From: Hydrangea macrophylla
Lineage: Eukaryota; Streptophyta; Magnoliopsida; Cornales; Hydrangeaceae
Direction: 5' to 3'
DNA: 64,000 nt
Assembly (NCBI GenBank): GCA_033977485.1
Contig: CM066982.1
Coordinates: 10,283,218 to 10,347,217 of the forward strand
How positions within the stretch are numbered: position 1 is the first letter of the stretch; each line of letters starts with the position of its first letter. Below, piece by piece: positions 32,590 through 43,922 of the stretch. The notes below the pieces were generated by a model. It did no database searches. It worked only from the letters and a program-made list of their open reading frames with translations, and was not told the DNA's origin. A program made the position numbers and the translations under genes.

Positions 32590-33240
32590 AGTTTTTTCCG
32601 TGGTCGGGGGCAGTGCCCATGAGACAAATTTTTTGGATATGTTTATTCATAAATTTGGACTAAATTAAAAAAAATGACGAAACAAATGTTTAAGATGTGT
32701 TGAACTACAATTGAGCCAAAATATCATATGTAAAATTATTTTTACAAAATTTGGGGAGGGACTAATTACACATATTATATATAAAATTAAATCTTTTACT
32801 ATATAAATTCGTTTTTCTCTCAAAAAATAGATTGACTATTGCCTCTAGTCTACAAAAGGCTCCACCCTTGTTGTGGTCGACCTTAATGGGAAAAAAGATA
32901 ATAAAAAAATTGACTCTCTTTTTTTTTTTTTTTATTTTTTTTATTGAAAATAAATTTAGTAAAAAGTCCCTCATTTTAGATTAAAAAGGACAATCCGTTT
33001 TTTAATTTGGCCTAAACTCTATGACTAGTGAAACTTAATGGGATCAAGTCCCTATATTTTAAAAGTTATGTGCTATTTTCACATAACTTTTTTTTTTATG
33101 TGAAATTTCATTTTACTAGTTCAATTTTTCACAAAAGCTATGTGAATTTCACATGACTTTTATAACGTATAGACTTTTCACTAAAATAAAAAAAAGGGGT
33201 TGAATCTAATACAAAAAATTATAGACTAAAAAAATACTTT

Positions 33241-33625
33241 GGTACCCTATACTTTTAGTGAAGTTTCACTTTGGACCCTCAATTTACAAACTTATTTCAA
33301 TCAAGGAAAACCGTTAACGGCGTTAAAAAAATATAATAGAGTGGATTGCAACACTTTGGACCTTCAATTTACAAACTTGTTTCAATCAAGGATAATCGTT
33401 AACGACGTTAAAAAAAGTATTACAAAATGGATCACAAGGAGGGCCCAAAGTGAAATTCCGCTATAAGTACGGGCGGGGCCCAAAGTGAAACTCTATGAGG
33501 TCCATTTTGTTATACTTTTTAATACCGTTAACGATTGTCCTTGATTGAAATAAAATTTTAAATTGAGGGCCCAAAGTGCTGCAATTAAAAATGTAGGACC
33601 CAAAATAAAATTTCGGTATAAATAC
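33241..33625. repeat. Foldback element with internal duplication
   Basis: TTTGGACCnTCAATTTACAAACTTnTTTCAATCAAGGA occurs twice directly (about 33271 and 33357). It occurs once inverted (about 33535-33580, TCCTTGATTGAAATAAAATTTTAAATTGAGGG). Each copy is followed by CGTTAACGnCGTTAAA or its inverse. This is a MITE-like foldback; exact ends were not fixed. Confidence 0.6.
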
Positions 33626-34045
33626 ACGTATCAAAATGTGTTTGATCCAAAAATATATTTTAGAGCACTTTTAATTAATATTAAATAACTCTCTGATCGA
33701 AAGTGATTTCTCTTAAAGGATAATGTCTACTATTTTATTTCTTTGAGAAGGTATCTGGTGTAATTTTATAGAATAAGTGGGAGGTCTGTGTGAATTTTAG
33801 ACTAAAAAGAGTAGTGTTATGGTACTCAATTTTTTTTTGCTCCAAATGGTTTCCAAATATAAGTGGCAATAGGACTACTTTTAATAATAGTGAGATAGAT
33901 CACTTTAACATCCTCCAATCGAAAAATCAAGTGGACCCATTGTCACATTTATTTACAAAATTTTGAAAACATAGCATTACACAACTAAAAAGAAAGTAAA
34001 GAAAAAGGAGAAATAAGAGTAATGCCATACTTTTGATTTCTGAGC

Positions 34046-34081
<36 letters not shown>

Positions 34082-34310
34082 CTATGCTTTTCAAATTTGC
34101 ATCCCAATTTTCAAATGTGGCTGATTACAAACATATACGATTAGATGACTCACTTGTGCTTCCTTAGAGGATGTTGAAGTAATGAGATAACAGATGTATT
34201 TGGAAAATATTTTGAGAGCATTATTGCATTACTGAAAAAGAAAAAAGCAAATAAAGATTAAAGACACACCACAGCCATCAATTTAGGGAGGGGAGCACAG
34301 CTGTACAAAA
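33626..34310. other. Intergenic upstream of the membrane-protein gene
   Basis: An A run of about 32 bases is at 34047-34078, possibly the tail of an old retroposon. No gene or clear element border was seen. Confidence 0.5.
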
Positions 34311-34316
34311 AGAAAG

Positions 34317-34406
34317 TAGCCGTTGCACCCTCTGCGTTACAACGCATCTCCAACGGTCATATTGGGCAAAATATGACCGTTGCCCTCACTCCTTATTAAA
34401 TATAAA
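34317..34406 (+). promoter_or_regulatory. MSA-type G2/M promoter motifs and TATA box
   Basis: TCCAACGGTCA at 34349-34359 matches the MSA consensus YCYAACGGYYA exactly. Two more AACGG cores lie on the minus strand: TAGCCGTTGCA (34317-34327, 10 of 11) and TGACCGTTGCC (34374-34384, 9 of 11). A TATA box TATAAA is at 34401-34406, about 160 bp before the start codon. MSA motifs bind three-repeat MYB (MYB3R) factors and drive mitosis-phase transcription. Confidence 0.7.
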
Positions 34407-34562
34407 CCATATATCGTCCTCCTCAACTCCACTCAAACAATCATCAAACCCTCTTCTCTCTCTCTCTCTCGCCGCAATCTGAGCCCCCCCAGCGCCGTCG
34501 ATCAATAATAAATACTCAGTTGCAGGAATCTGACTGACAGCCACATAATTTGTGAAAAGAAA

Positions 34563-35147
34563 ATGGGGATCTCCATGAACAACGTCCCATCAAGCTCAGA
34601 AATGACTAAATCACACTATCACACCCACAAAGTATTCCTCTTCTGCAACTACATCCTCTTAGGAGCAGCCTCAAGTTGCATCTTCCTAACTCTCTCACTC
34701 CGCCTCTTCCCTTCGATATGCGGGTTCTTCCTCATCCTCCTACACATCCTCACCATCGCAGGAGCAATTTCCGGTTGCGCGGCCGCCTCCTCGGGGGCCA
34801 ACAGATGGTATGCAGCTCACATGATCACCACAGTCCTAACGGCTATATTTCAAGGGTCTGTCTCTGTTCTGATCTTTACAAGTACAGCAAACTTTCTGGG
34901 GAACTTGAAATCTTATGTGAGGGAAGAAGATGGAGTTGTGATTTTAAGATTGGCTGGTGGGTTGTGTATTGTGATCTTCTGCTTGGAGTGGGTTGTTCTC
35001 ACACTTGCTTTTTTCTTGAAGTACTATGCTTATGTGGAAGGTGGTGATTTTGGTGGAAATGGTAATAATAATAATGGGATGAAGAGGAGTTCCAAGGTTC
35101 AACAAGATGAGGAGATGAAGGATTGGCCATGGCCTTTCCAAGTCTAA
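34563..35147 (+). CDS. Conserved plant four-pass membrane protein, function unknown
   Basis: A single exon of 194 codons opens with MGISMNNVPSSSEMTKSH, and its ATG lies 157 bp after the TATA box. Four hydrophobic segments are visible: about residues 24-47, 50-75, 84-108 and 124-147. The soluble tail is rich in N, K and E and ends WPWPFQV. The sequence resembles the uncharacterised Arabidopsis transmembrane proteins At5g16250/At3g02640, from memory and not searched. Three AACGG motifs in the promoter suggest expression at G2/M. A role in division membranes is therefore conceivable but not shown. The frame is intact, with no sign of decay. No enzymatic motif was seen. Confidence 0.88.
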   Translation: MGISMNNVPSSSEMTKSHYHTHKVFLFCNYILLGAASSCIFLTLSLRLFPSICGFFLILLHILTIAGAISGCAAASSGANRWYAAHMITTVLTAIFQGSVSVLIFTSTANFLGNLKSYVREEDGVVILRLAGGLCIVIFCLEWVVLTLAFFLKYYAYVEGGDFGGNGNNNNGMKRSSKVQQDEEMKDWPWPFQV

Positions 35148-36235
35148 TTAATAATCTTATTTAATATATGGGGTGGTGGTGGTAGGTAACTCAAGCTATA
35201 TAATATTTATATACACTTTTAAGTGTATTCATTCCATCTTTTTTTTTTTTTTGTTCAGCAATTCTTTAATTTGTTGGAATGTTTTGTAATTTTGTTGATT
35301 GGTTTTGTATGGGTGGGTGGGAAGGCAAACTGGCAAAGTAAGGTACTACTACTGAGTTATATTATGCCTTTTTTCACATTATTTGATTGTAATATTCACT
35401 TTTGGGTTGTAATATTCACTTTTGGCCATTTGAAATGTGCAATAATTGTTACTATATTTACTTTTCACTATTGTGATATATAATTTGTGTGTGAGTGTGT
35501 GTTGATGCTCTTCCTCAAAAACAGAACAAGAAGCAACTCATTGGACAGAAATTGTGAACACTGCCTGCCTCAAGTTGAAATGAAGGCTGCTGATGATGAT
35601 GTTCAAACAAGTTGCAAACATAACTTTCTATACGATTCAGTGAGTTGGTTTTGCAGTTGTCTAAATTAGCTTCTCAATTCTCTCTTTTTCTGTTGAAGAA
35701 GTTGCGGGTTATATATAAACTTAAGGCTCAGTTTGATTTGCAGATTTAGAAAAGAAGGAAGGTCAAACTAATTCCCTCATGTTTTCCTGCAATTTATAAC
35801 TTACTCTATTTTTTTTTTTTTTGTCTATTTGCAACAGAATATATTACTCTTTTCCCTCACTAAAATCAAGGACAAAATATTCAAGAAATTGCAGCAGAAA
35901 ATTCATTCAAAGAGAATTTGAATAGTGAAATTCCAGCTGCTGAAAATTCTGTTTAGTAAAAAGCATATTCTGTTTTTTAGTAGCTTTTTCATCATCATAT
36001 ATCTTTCCAAGTATGTGCCCAATAAGGGGAATTCTGTAGTGGGGCGGGCTAGTTAGTATTGCCTCACGTGGGGCAAGTGAAACATGACCCGTTGGATGTG
36101 AAGATGGGATGATCATGAAGTGACACGTGTCAAAGAGTGACTTTGAAAATTTTCGAACTCTTTTACCTGAGGAGTCGGTAGCGACACTCAAAAACACAGC
36201 GCCCACTTCATTCTGACCCACACAGCACCCCCACT
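35148..36235. other. 3' flank of the membrane-protein gene
   Basis: The first part is probable 3' UTR. Two direct TAATATTCACTTTTGG phrases stand at 35390-35424. No gene was seen. The left border of the large Mutator-like layer described below probably lies between here and 37 kb, but no terminal repeat was identified. Confidence 0.45.
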
Positions 36236-36368
36236 GGTCCCCCACCATCACCATCTGCGAAAGCCCTCCCCCTCACCATCACCTCTGAAATCACCATCTC
36301 TGAAGTCACCATCTGCGAACCCCACCAACCCTCACCATCACCATCTCTGAAATCCCCAACCATCACAC
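36236..36368 (+). repeat. CACCATCTCTGAAAT minisatellite
   Basis: Units built from TCACCATCTCTGAAA and TCACCATCTGCGAA repeat about seven times, with spacing of 15-22 bases. On the minus strand this gives GATGGTGATGGTGAGGG. It is about 1 kb upstream of the HMG/Ulp1-like gene start and may be part of that element's leader or subterminal region. Confidence 0.75.
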
Positions 36369-37282
36369 CTATCCCTCTCTCTTTCTCCTCTACCCACAGA
36401 ATCCCCACCGAAGAAAATTATATGTACTCCGGCGACTATTTGAGGCGATTCGGCATATATTGACGGTGGAAACCCATTTTCACCAATCTCCGATCCTAGC
36501 CCCTTTTTTTCAACCTAAACCCCCACTATTACCGGACCCCCAACATCCATTTTTTCAGGTATATATATACACATATATATATATATACACAATTGCATTC
36601 AGTAATGTAGATATGGTGATGGTGAGGGTTTCAATTACATTGTCAATCCTGAAACTTGCAAGACTTGTAGATAAATCAAAACCCTATATATATAATTGTA
36701 ATTTTATTCAATCAATTTAAGGCTCCATACAATGAAACTTGTAAGACTTGTAATTCAGTAATGTGGATAAATCAAAAGAACTACAAATAGGGGAAGTCTT
36801 TCGATCCCTGTATGGTTAATTGAGAATTGATTGAATAAAATTATCTGTTTTTGGTAGATGGGTCTTCTTATTAGTTTTAGTGCTAGATTACAAGACTTGT
36901 AATAATTTTTTTTAGTATCAACATGACATGCAAGATATGATTGAGATTACAATTCTGCATTAAATATTTCTATGAAGGAGGAGGATAGGAATTCAAATAT
37001 TGTTTACTCACATAATTTGGGCAGTGTTCATTTCTAGAGTATGGGAAAAAAAACTTACTTGGGACTAATTAAAAATGGTTATTAATTATTGTGGCACAAA
37101 ATTCCCTTCAACTTAAAGAACATCTACTATTGATGCGGTCCATAAAAAAACAAAAACAAAAACCATTAGATTCATTATTTTTTGCTTGATTATATTATGA
37201 AGACAAGTTTCATTGTAGATAAGTGTCAATCCTGAAAAAAAAATCTTCATTAGTTTCATTGTTTGTTTCTCTTGATTAGATT
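36369..37282. other. Upstream region of the HMG/Ulp1-like gene
   Basis: TA-rich runs lie at 36559-36590. Related phrases (GAAACTTGTAAGACTTGTA and AGTAATGTGGATAAATCAA) occur twice, at 36600-36680 and 36730-36775. Another doubled phrase, TAGATTATGAAGA/TATATTATGAAGA, ends at the putative start codon. No other gene was seen. Confidence 0.4.
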
Positions 37283-37299
37283 ATGAAGAAGAAGCCCGT

Positions 37300-39506
37300 T
37301 GTAATACCCGTACCTGAAAAAGGTAGTAATATTTATTTTACATGCATTAATTAATATAAACAATTGCATGTGATGATTTGGGTAAGTTCTAGTTACCCCA
37401 TGTGAAAAGTGCTTGATAAAGGGCACAGTTGAAAGTTCCACTAGAGGTGAGACGTATATGAAAGTGTGACCCAAGAGAGGTTTGGATAATATAAATTGCA
37501 TAAACATGCATTTATGTGGTTAAATGGTAGACATGTAAATGTAAATGTGTACATTATGATACATGCTGATGTCATATGATTATTTAATTGATAAAATGTT
37601 AAATGTTTTAATATTCTATTATTGTTCATGATTACTTATGAGATCAGTTTGGGTACCCTTATGAGGGCGTAATTGGACACATGACATAATTAGTAGGCTA
37701 ATTAGTGCCTTCATATGATATTTGAGACTATATTTGGGTTCATACGTGACATGAATACATACCCATTTAGATATTGGGTAGTTAATACAAAGTTTAGAAG
37801 GATTTATAATAAGATCTATAAAGTAGTTGGGGGTCTAAATACAAATACGAGTTAATTTCTATGGATTGAGAAGTACCATAGCATTTCTCATCCCAATCTT
37901 GTTTTATTAAAAAAAAAAAAAAAGAAATCCGTGAGTATGTGTGTTAAGTGTGTAAGGCGGCGGCGGAACATATATTATATATTATATATGGTATATAAAT
38001 ATATATATATATATATATATTTGGTAATCGGGGGTGTTCGGGCCAGCTTGCGCGCACCTCGACTAATCCCCCGAGGCCTGGAGGCGCCGGGTGAATACTC
38101 CACTGGCCACGCTCTCTATGACTCGAACACTAAAGGTATATACATATATACTATTAGTTAATCAATTAAAACAAATGAAAGGAAAATAAATGAAAAAAAG
38201 AGAGGACAGAGAGCTCACAGAGCTGCGAGAGAAGATAGAGAAAAAGTGAGGGTTTCGACCTTCTTGATATCATAGGTTCGCCGTATGTTGCCCAAATTAC
38301 GATATGAAGTCATATTTGAACTCGTGGGGGTAAGCCTAACCTTATGGTACAATTTAATTTGGGTTTAATCGATAGATATTTTGTGACCCAAATGGGTTGG
38401 TAACATTTAGTTTACCAAAATTGTGTAGGATTAACCACAGATTCATATTTGGGCTGGACTTAGAATAAATTCGGAGTTTCTAGGCTTATTTGATTACTCG
38501 TAGAGGTGAATGTCCTAATTCCAAAATTGGATGTTTAATGTTATTTATTTGTTATTAAATACTTTTAAATTGCTTAATTGTGATTAAGTAGAAAAACATG
38601 TGATTAATTATTATTTAACATGTCTAAAATGTTGAATTGCCATGTTGACATGTTGAGTTGCTTATGTGCTTATTTGGGTCAAAGGGTGTCAATTGATAAT
38701 CACCATTATTTAGCCCGTATTTAAGGGACGCCCATTCATCAGAGAAAAGGGGGATGATGATGAAGTCCTCAGAGAAAAGGAGATAGTGGTGACGACCACA
38801 ACGAATTGACTACGGTCACGAGAGAATGAGTGATTTCGCTATATGTGACGGAAAAAGTGAGAATGGCCCGGAATCAAGGGTCTAGAACAATGGTGGTTGA
38901 TTACTTGACACGACGGCGACCATTTATTGTTGTGAATGTTTAATTGGTGTAATGAATCATTAAATACTCCAATTGCATGATTAGCACCATGTACTCACTA
39001 AGTGAAAGCTTATTCGATTTTTGTGGCTAATGACCACGCAGGTTCAAATGAATACAACAGTGAGAAATGATCGAGACTACAGGGCTGGGTCTAGCTTGCC
39101 TTTATGTTTATATGTGAGGATTTGAATAAGGTTGTAATAAATTTAAAGTTTATACTTTTAAATATGTTTAGAAATAAATGTTAGAAGGAGTTTGTAATAT
39201 CTATATATTTAGTTGGGTTTTGATGTGTTTTGGAATATTTAAATAAATGAGTACAACAGGGGTTAAAAATGTTTAGTTTATGAAAATAGGGTGAATGGTG
39301 CTGTAATACAGGAAACTTTGCCCAAGTACCATTTGACGGTTTTAAAACTTTATTTTATTCATTTTTATTAATTTATTTGATAAAGTGATATTTTACCCGA
39401 CATTTCAGTCAAAACTGGTATTTTTGGAACGTTAAAAAAAATAACTGTTTGGTCCTTGGCTTTGTTACACGTGTCCTAGCCCGCGTGGGCGGGTTGGGGT
39501 GTGACA
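37300..39506. mobile_element. Solo LTR inserted in exon 1 of the transposon gene
   Basis: The 2207-bp block starts TGTAATACCCGTACC and ends GGGGTGTGACA. It is flanked by an exact duplication CCCGT (37295-37299 and 39507-39511). Joining the flanks at one CCCGT restores an open lysine-rich frame, so the insertion is coding and later than the gene. The LTR contains TA runs and a SINE-like tail. Confidence 0.88.
38025..38140 (-). mobile_element. Au-type SINE-like sequence
   Basis: Plus-strand GGGCCAGCTTGCGCGCACCT then CGACTAATCC is the reverse complement of the conserved 3' region of plant Au SINEs, as recalled. A TCGAACAC string at its right could be a decayed antisense B box. The insertion is inside the solo LTR and so is younger than it. 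The full head was not reconstructed. Confidence 0.5.
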
Positions 39507-40316
39507 CCCGTAGATAAGGCTTGTCCATCCCGCAGTCCTCCAACTAAAAGCCCTCCAATGAAGAAGAAGAGGAGTTTGACGAAGAAGACTCCTGGAAAGG
39601 TGGTTGAGAAATCGAAAATGGGGTATGTATGGAGCCTTAAATTGAACTCTTGTTTTTGTTGAAAAATTATCCATCTTTATTTGATTGAATGCACGTTGTT
39701 TGATTTTGTACATTATTAAAGAACACTTGGACTTCCTTAAGGAACCATTTGGACCTTGAAAGCAAGGGTCCTTTAGATTTCGGACCTTTATTGTAGCATT
39801 TTCTAAAAATTGATCCATTGTATAATGCAACTTAGATATTAGTCCCTCGCCTATTTTGATGACTAAAATACCCCCACTCCCAAAAATCAGGGTTTTAAAT
39901 TCAAAACCCATATATATATATATATATACAAATTAGGATTTTGAAATTCAAATCCCATAAAATACATTTTAAGGGTATAAATACAAGGAAAAACTCTAAT
40001 CATGCTGATCAACCCGAGAACAATGACAATGATATTACTGCCATTATAAAGTGGTAAATTTGACTACACATTTTTAGAATGATAAAGATACAAATAACAA
40101 TAATAAGCCTATTAACTTTATCAAGAAAATAATCCAAAGTCTATAAGATAACTCTTGGCTAATCAAATTACTGAACATATTTAGGTGATAAATTTACAAA
40201 ATAACAATAATGAGCCACTTAAGCCAAATAACTCTTCTGCAAGCGCCCCCTTTATGCTAATCTACACATCATTATTTACCAAAAAAAAAAAAAAAACAGG
40301 GCAAATAATCCAGTTT

Positions 40317-40545
40317 TGGTGAGAAAATCTGGTGAGAGAGAGAGAGAGAGAGTAAGAGGGGAAAAAAAGTGAGAAATTCCTCAATTTTTGGTGAGAAATT
40401 CTCAATTCTAGAATTTTGCTGCAAATTTCTCACTTTTTTGGTGAGAAATTCTCAGTTAAAACAAATTTCTAATTTTTTGGTGAGAAATTTTGATAGAAGT
40501 TTGATAATAAAAATTTCTCACCTAAAAAAACAAAATTTCACACCT
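40317..40545. repeat. GGTGAGAAATT inverted and direct repeats
   Basis: TTGGTGAGAAATT occurs at least four times directly and AAATTTCTCAC at least twice inverted within about 230 bp. The pairs could form several alternative hairpins. No coding potential is supported. Confidence 0.75.
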
Positions 40546-40734
40546 TCAAAACACAAAATGTAAACAAGGTTGTGAAATTGCACAAAAAAAAGTAGTAAAA
40601 TTTCACAACTTTTGATATCTATACCTACTCAACTAGATCTACCATTGTTGATCAATGTAAAAATTTTGTAAAAAAAATGTTAATTTCACAAAAAAATGAC
40701 TTAAAAAAAATAAAAAAAAAAACCAGATCTAGCC

Positions 40735-40960
40735 GGAACCATGGCCGTTGTGGTTCGCCTGCCATCCCCATCGTCGTCCACAACCACCGATCACCACCAC
40801 TACCACCATGGCCGTCGCCGTCGCCGTCGCCTGAGCTCTGTTCACCGCCACCGCTGCTGCATCTGCTGAGATTCGCGCCTTGAGCCTAGTCTTGAAGGCG
40901 TCGTACCAGTTAAAAGCGACCGTGATTATCTGGTCGGTTTGGTCGGAGGTTGGATATGAA
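40735..40960 (-). pseudogene. GC-rich captured gene fragment, identity uncertain
   Basis: This block is far richer in G/C than its surroundings. It has CCGTCG and CACCAC runs, as seen for host exon pieces carried by Mutator-like elements. Reading the minus strand from about 40945 gives ITVAFNWYDAFKTRLKAR and then an alanine-rich stretch. This recalls the F-W-x-DAFK motif of BRO1 domains, but the match is short and untested. No start codon or splice structure is evident. Confidence 0.3.
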
Positions 40961-41383
40961 GGATTTGGAACTTGTTATTCAGAAGCTTTCCTTGGGATTT
41001 TTATGGTGGACTCGTGAATGTGTTAGGAGAAAGAAAGTTTAGAGAGAGAGAGAGAGAGTTGTTGGGGTTATCAGATAGAAAGATAGAGAGAGAGGGATCA
41101 TGAGAGATATAGAATTTGAGATAATGAGAGAGAGAGAAAGAGATCTTAATAATTTAATTGGGTCAAATTAAAATCCCTGATTTTAGGGTGATTGTATATA
41201 TACACAGATATGTATATATATAATGAAGGGTAATTTTGGCCATAAAAAAATACAGATATTTGGGGTAAAGGACTAATTTCTATATTTTGTTAATAATTAA
41301 GGATGAATTTAAGGGTTTATAAAGTGATTAAGTGTATGTTGACTAAAATTTGAGGGACCAAAACATATATTTCTATGAAAGCA

Positions 41384-42110
41384 AACATTTGAATGCCCAC
41401 TGTCTAGTTTTGGACCTTATATTGAACTCTTATTTTTGTTGAATGATTATCCATCTTCATTTGATTGAATGCACGCTGTTTGATTTTGTACATTATTAAA
41501 GAACACTTGGACTTCCTAAAGGAACCATTTGGACCTTCAAAGCAAACATTTGAATGCCCACTGTCTAGTTTTGGACCTAACTAAGGAACCTTTGAACTTT
41601 CTTAAGAAAGCATTTGTACTTTTCAAAAAAGTTTTGAATCCCCACTGGACTTTCTTAAGGAACCGACTTTCTTAAGGAATTATTTGTACCTTTTAAAGAA
41701 AGTTTGAAACCCAACTACCGACTTGTGTACCTTATACTAAAGATCATTTGGACTTTTTTAACCAAGTGTTTGTACCTTTAAAAAAAAATTGAAACCCCAC
41801 TGCCCACCTTTGTACCTTACTAAGGATCATTTGGACCTTCTTAAGGACCGTTTGTACATTTCAAAGAAAAAAATTGAAACCCCACCACCCACATTTGTAC
41901 CTTACTAAGGATCATTTGGACTTTCTTAAGGACTGTTTGTACCTTTCAAAGAAAGTTTTGAAACCTTACTCCCTACCTTTGTACCTCACTAAGAATCATT
42001 TGGACTTTCTTAAGGAACTGTTTGTACATTTTAAAGAAATTTTGTACCTTGCTAAGGATCATTTGAACTTCCTTAAGGAACATATTGGACTTTATTAAGG
42101 TTCATTTGAT
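41384..42110 (+). repeat. Minisatellite of AAGGATCATTTGGACTTTCTTAAGG units
   Basis: Related 25-110-bp units alternate TTTGTACCTTnCTAAGGATC, ATTTGGACTTTCTTAAGGA and GTTTGTACCTTTCAAAGAAA with GAAACCCCACTnCC. A longer 157-bp unit beginning GAAAGCAAACATTTGAATGC is duplicated at 41376 and 41533. The array lies in the intron before exon 2 of the HMG/Ulp1-like gene; a shorter array is at 39715-39770. Confidence 0.85.
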
Positions 42111-42397
42111 GGTCCATCTTTTGTAGGAAAAAGAGAAAACTAAAAGAGGTTGAAGAAGTTGAACAATGAGAAGAAATGTGTAAAGGAAGGACCGAAGCTC
42201 CTTACCTAATATATTTGTAAGTTGAACTCGAGCACTAGTATTTCTGTTGAGAGTACATTCATGAAAATCATGCTTACATGTTTTCATCGCAGACACGAGA
42301 AGATAAATGAGTTTAGAGAGGAAAATCCGACCATCAAAGTGAAAAAACCGGTGAGAAAAGACGATGCTCTATACATAATATAATTAATGAGTGTTGT

Positions 42398-43922
42398 TGA
42401 TGATGTCAAAATCAAGTTCTAATTTAACCCTATTAAAACGTAGTACAATGGAAATAGGGTGTCGAGTCCACAGGGATTGATACAAGAACAACGTTTGGGA
42501 AGTTTAGAAACTAATTATAATGCTAAAAACAAAGAAGTAAGAAAAGATGATAAAAAGCAATAAAAATGACTTTGCGTCTTGCGGTTTTTTGTTTGGTTTT
42601 TGGAGGAGAAAATGATAAATAAATACTAATCTAAAAAGCAATAGGTTAGGTTCATTCCCCCCATCTTGGGTCACAACAAGATGAAATTGACTAGTGTTTC
42701 AAGCACATTCTAAGGTAACAATTCATTGTGGCATATTATCAAACACAAGGAGTGCATCTATGTGAAAGATGAAGGAAGCTTTGAGATTTCCATAGAAACG
42801 GATTTGAAGCTAACGTTTGACTATTAAGGATGCATGACATATAAGATGAAGCCTCTATGGCTCCTAATCCGAATGATTTGTCCACCCAACACTAACTAAT
42901 CTACTTGGTGGACAAATCACCTATGAAGCATTCAAAAGATAGTATTTAAAACCCAAGAGTATGAACAATCAAAGATGCTTGACATCAAAGATGAAGACCC
43001 CAAGTTATAAATCCCACACACAACATTTATCAAACACATGGAGTGCAAAACACAAGGTTACATAATATTCCATATGAAATACATAGGGTAGGATTCAAAG
43101 TCTAAGTTATGATAATAAAAAATGCAATACAAAGAAGATGAAGCCCCTAGTTTTGAATCCTACACAAATGAACCCTAGAAATGTTACCACATTAAATCCA
43201 AGAGCTCATGATCCACAACCTAAGTAAATCTAACTAATAATAGAAAGTATAGCAATATCATCAAAAGAGAAGAGATAGAAAATATACCTAGCCATTAAAA
43301 CTTCAATCCAAGCTTCAAGTTTATACAAATGAAGAATAAATGGAAGGGAACCCAAGTGGGTTCCCAAAAATGAGAAAAGAAGAGGAAGAATGTTGGGAGA
43401 AAAACACCAAAAGATAATATATTCTACAAAAACCCTATCTCTTTCTATTTATACAACCCACACTCAATAGCAAACTTATAAATACAAAAGGGGAAAAAAC
43501 TGTAGGGGCGGATCGATCCCAGGCAAAATGCCGGATCGATCCACTATTCCAAAACGCAAGCAGAATCTTCGTCCAAAATCGCGGATCGATCCGCGTGTAA
43601 AAGCCGGATCGATCTGACTTTGCGAGAAGACGACTCCAGGTCCTGGGGAAGCAGCGGATCGATCCGCCTTTGGGCCCAGATCGATCCGGTCTTGCTTAAT
43701 GGTGATTATTGCCCTTTTTATGAGGTGGGAACCAAAATACTTAGTTCCAACATCAACCAAGCTCCCAAAATCTACAAGAAAGAGATTTTATTAAAAAAAA
43801 GTGAACAACAAGAAGAACAACAAAAGTGCAATTTATCCATTAAATCTCCCAGTATAAGTTATAATTCGTGTCCAATAAAGGTAAAATCATGAAGTTAAGA
43901 ATGCAATATTAGACACGAATCA
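42398..43922 (-). repeat. LTR copy 1 of the tandem array
   Basis: 1525 bp, ends TGATGATGTCAAAATC and AGACACGAATCA, giving TGAT...ATCA inverted termini. It contains six GATCGATC-type palindromes at 43507-43699. It is nearly identical to copies 2 and 3. Confidence 0.9.
43507..43699. repeat. GGATCGATCC palindrome cluster, LTR copy 1
   Basis: Six sites of the form nGATCGATCn occur in about 190 bp, at intervals of roughly 25-55 bases, in GCAAGC/GTCC-rich spacers. Apparent open frames across the cluster arise because the palindrome reads similarly on both strands. Confidence 0.9.

Larger units (their letters stand above)
39836..41378. mobile_element. Non-autonomous Mutator-like element with GC-rich cargo
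   Basis: The left region (TTAGTCCCTCGCC, GACTAAAATACCCCCAC, AAAAATCAGGGTTTTA) is mirrored at the right (AAAATCCCTGATTTTAGGG, TTGACTAAAATTTGAGGGAC). This gives imperfect inverted arms with TA runs in both. Between them the sequence switches to repeated GGTGAGAAATT/AATTTCTCACC (40317-40545) and then to GC-rich cargo. Exact ends are uncertain. It separates two homologous parts of the surrounding minisatellite region. Confidence 0.5.

Noticed and set aside
36460..36720. 86-codon open frame
   Set aside because: It is interrupted by TA microsatellite translation and has no conserved features.
37900..38000. A-run and TA-run as a possible gene end
   Set aside because: They lie inside a solo LTR and have no upstream coding sequence.
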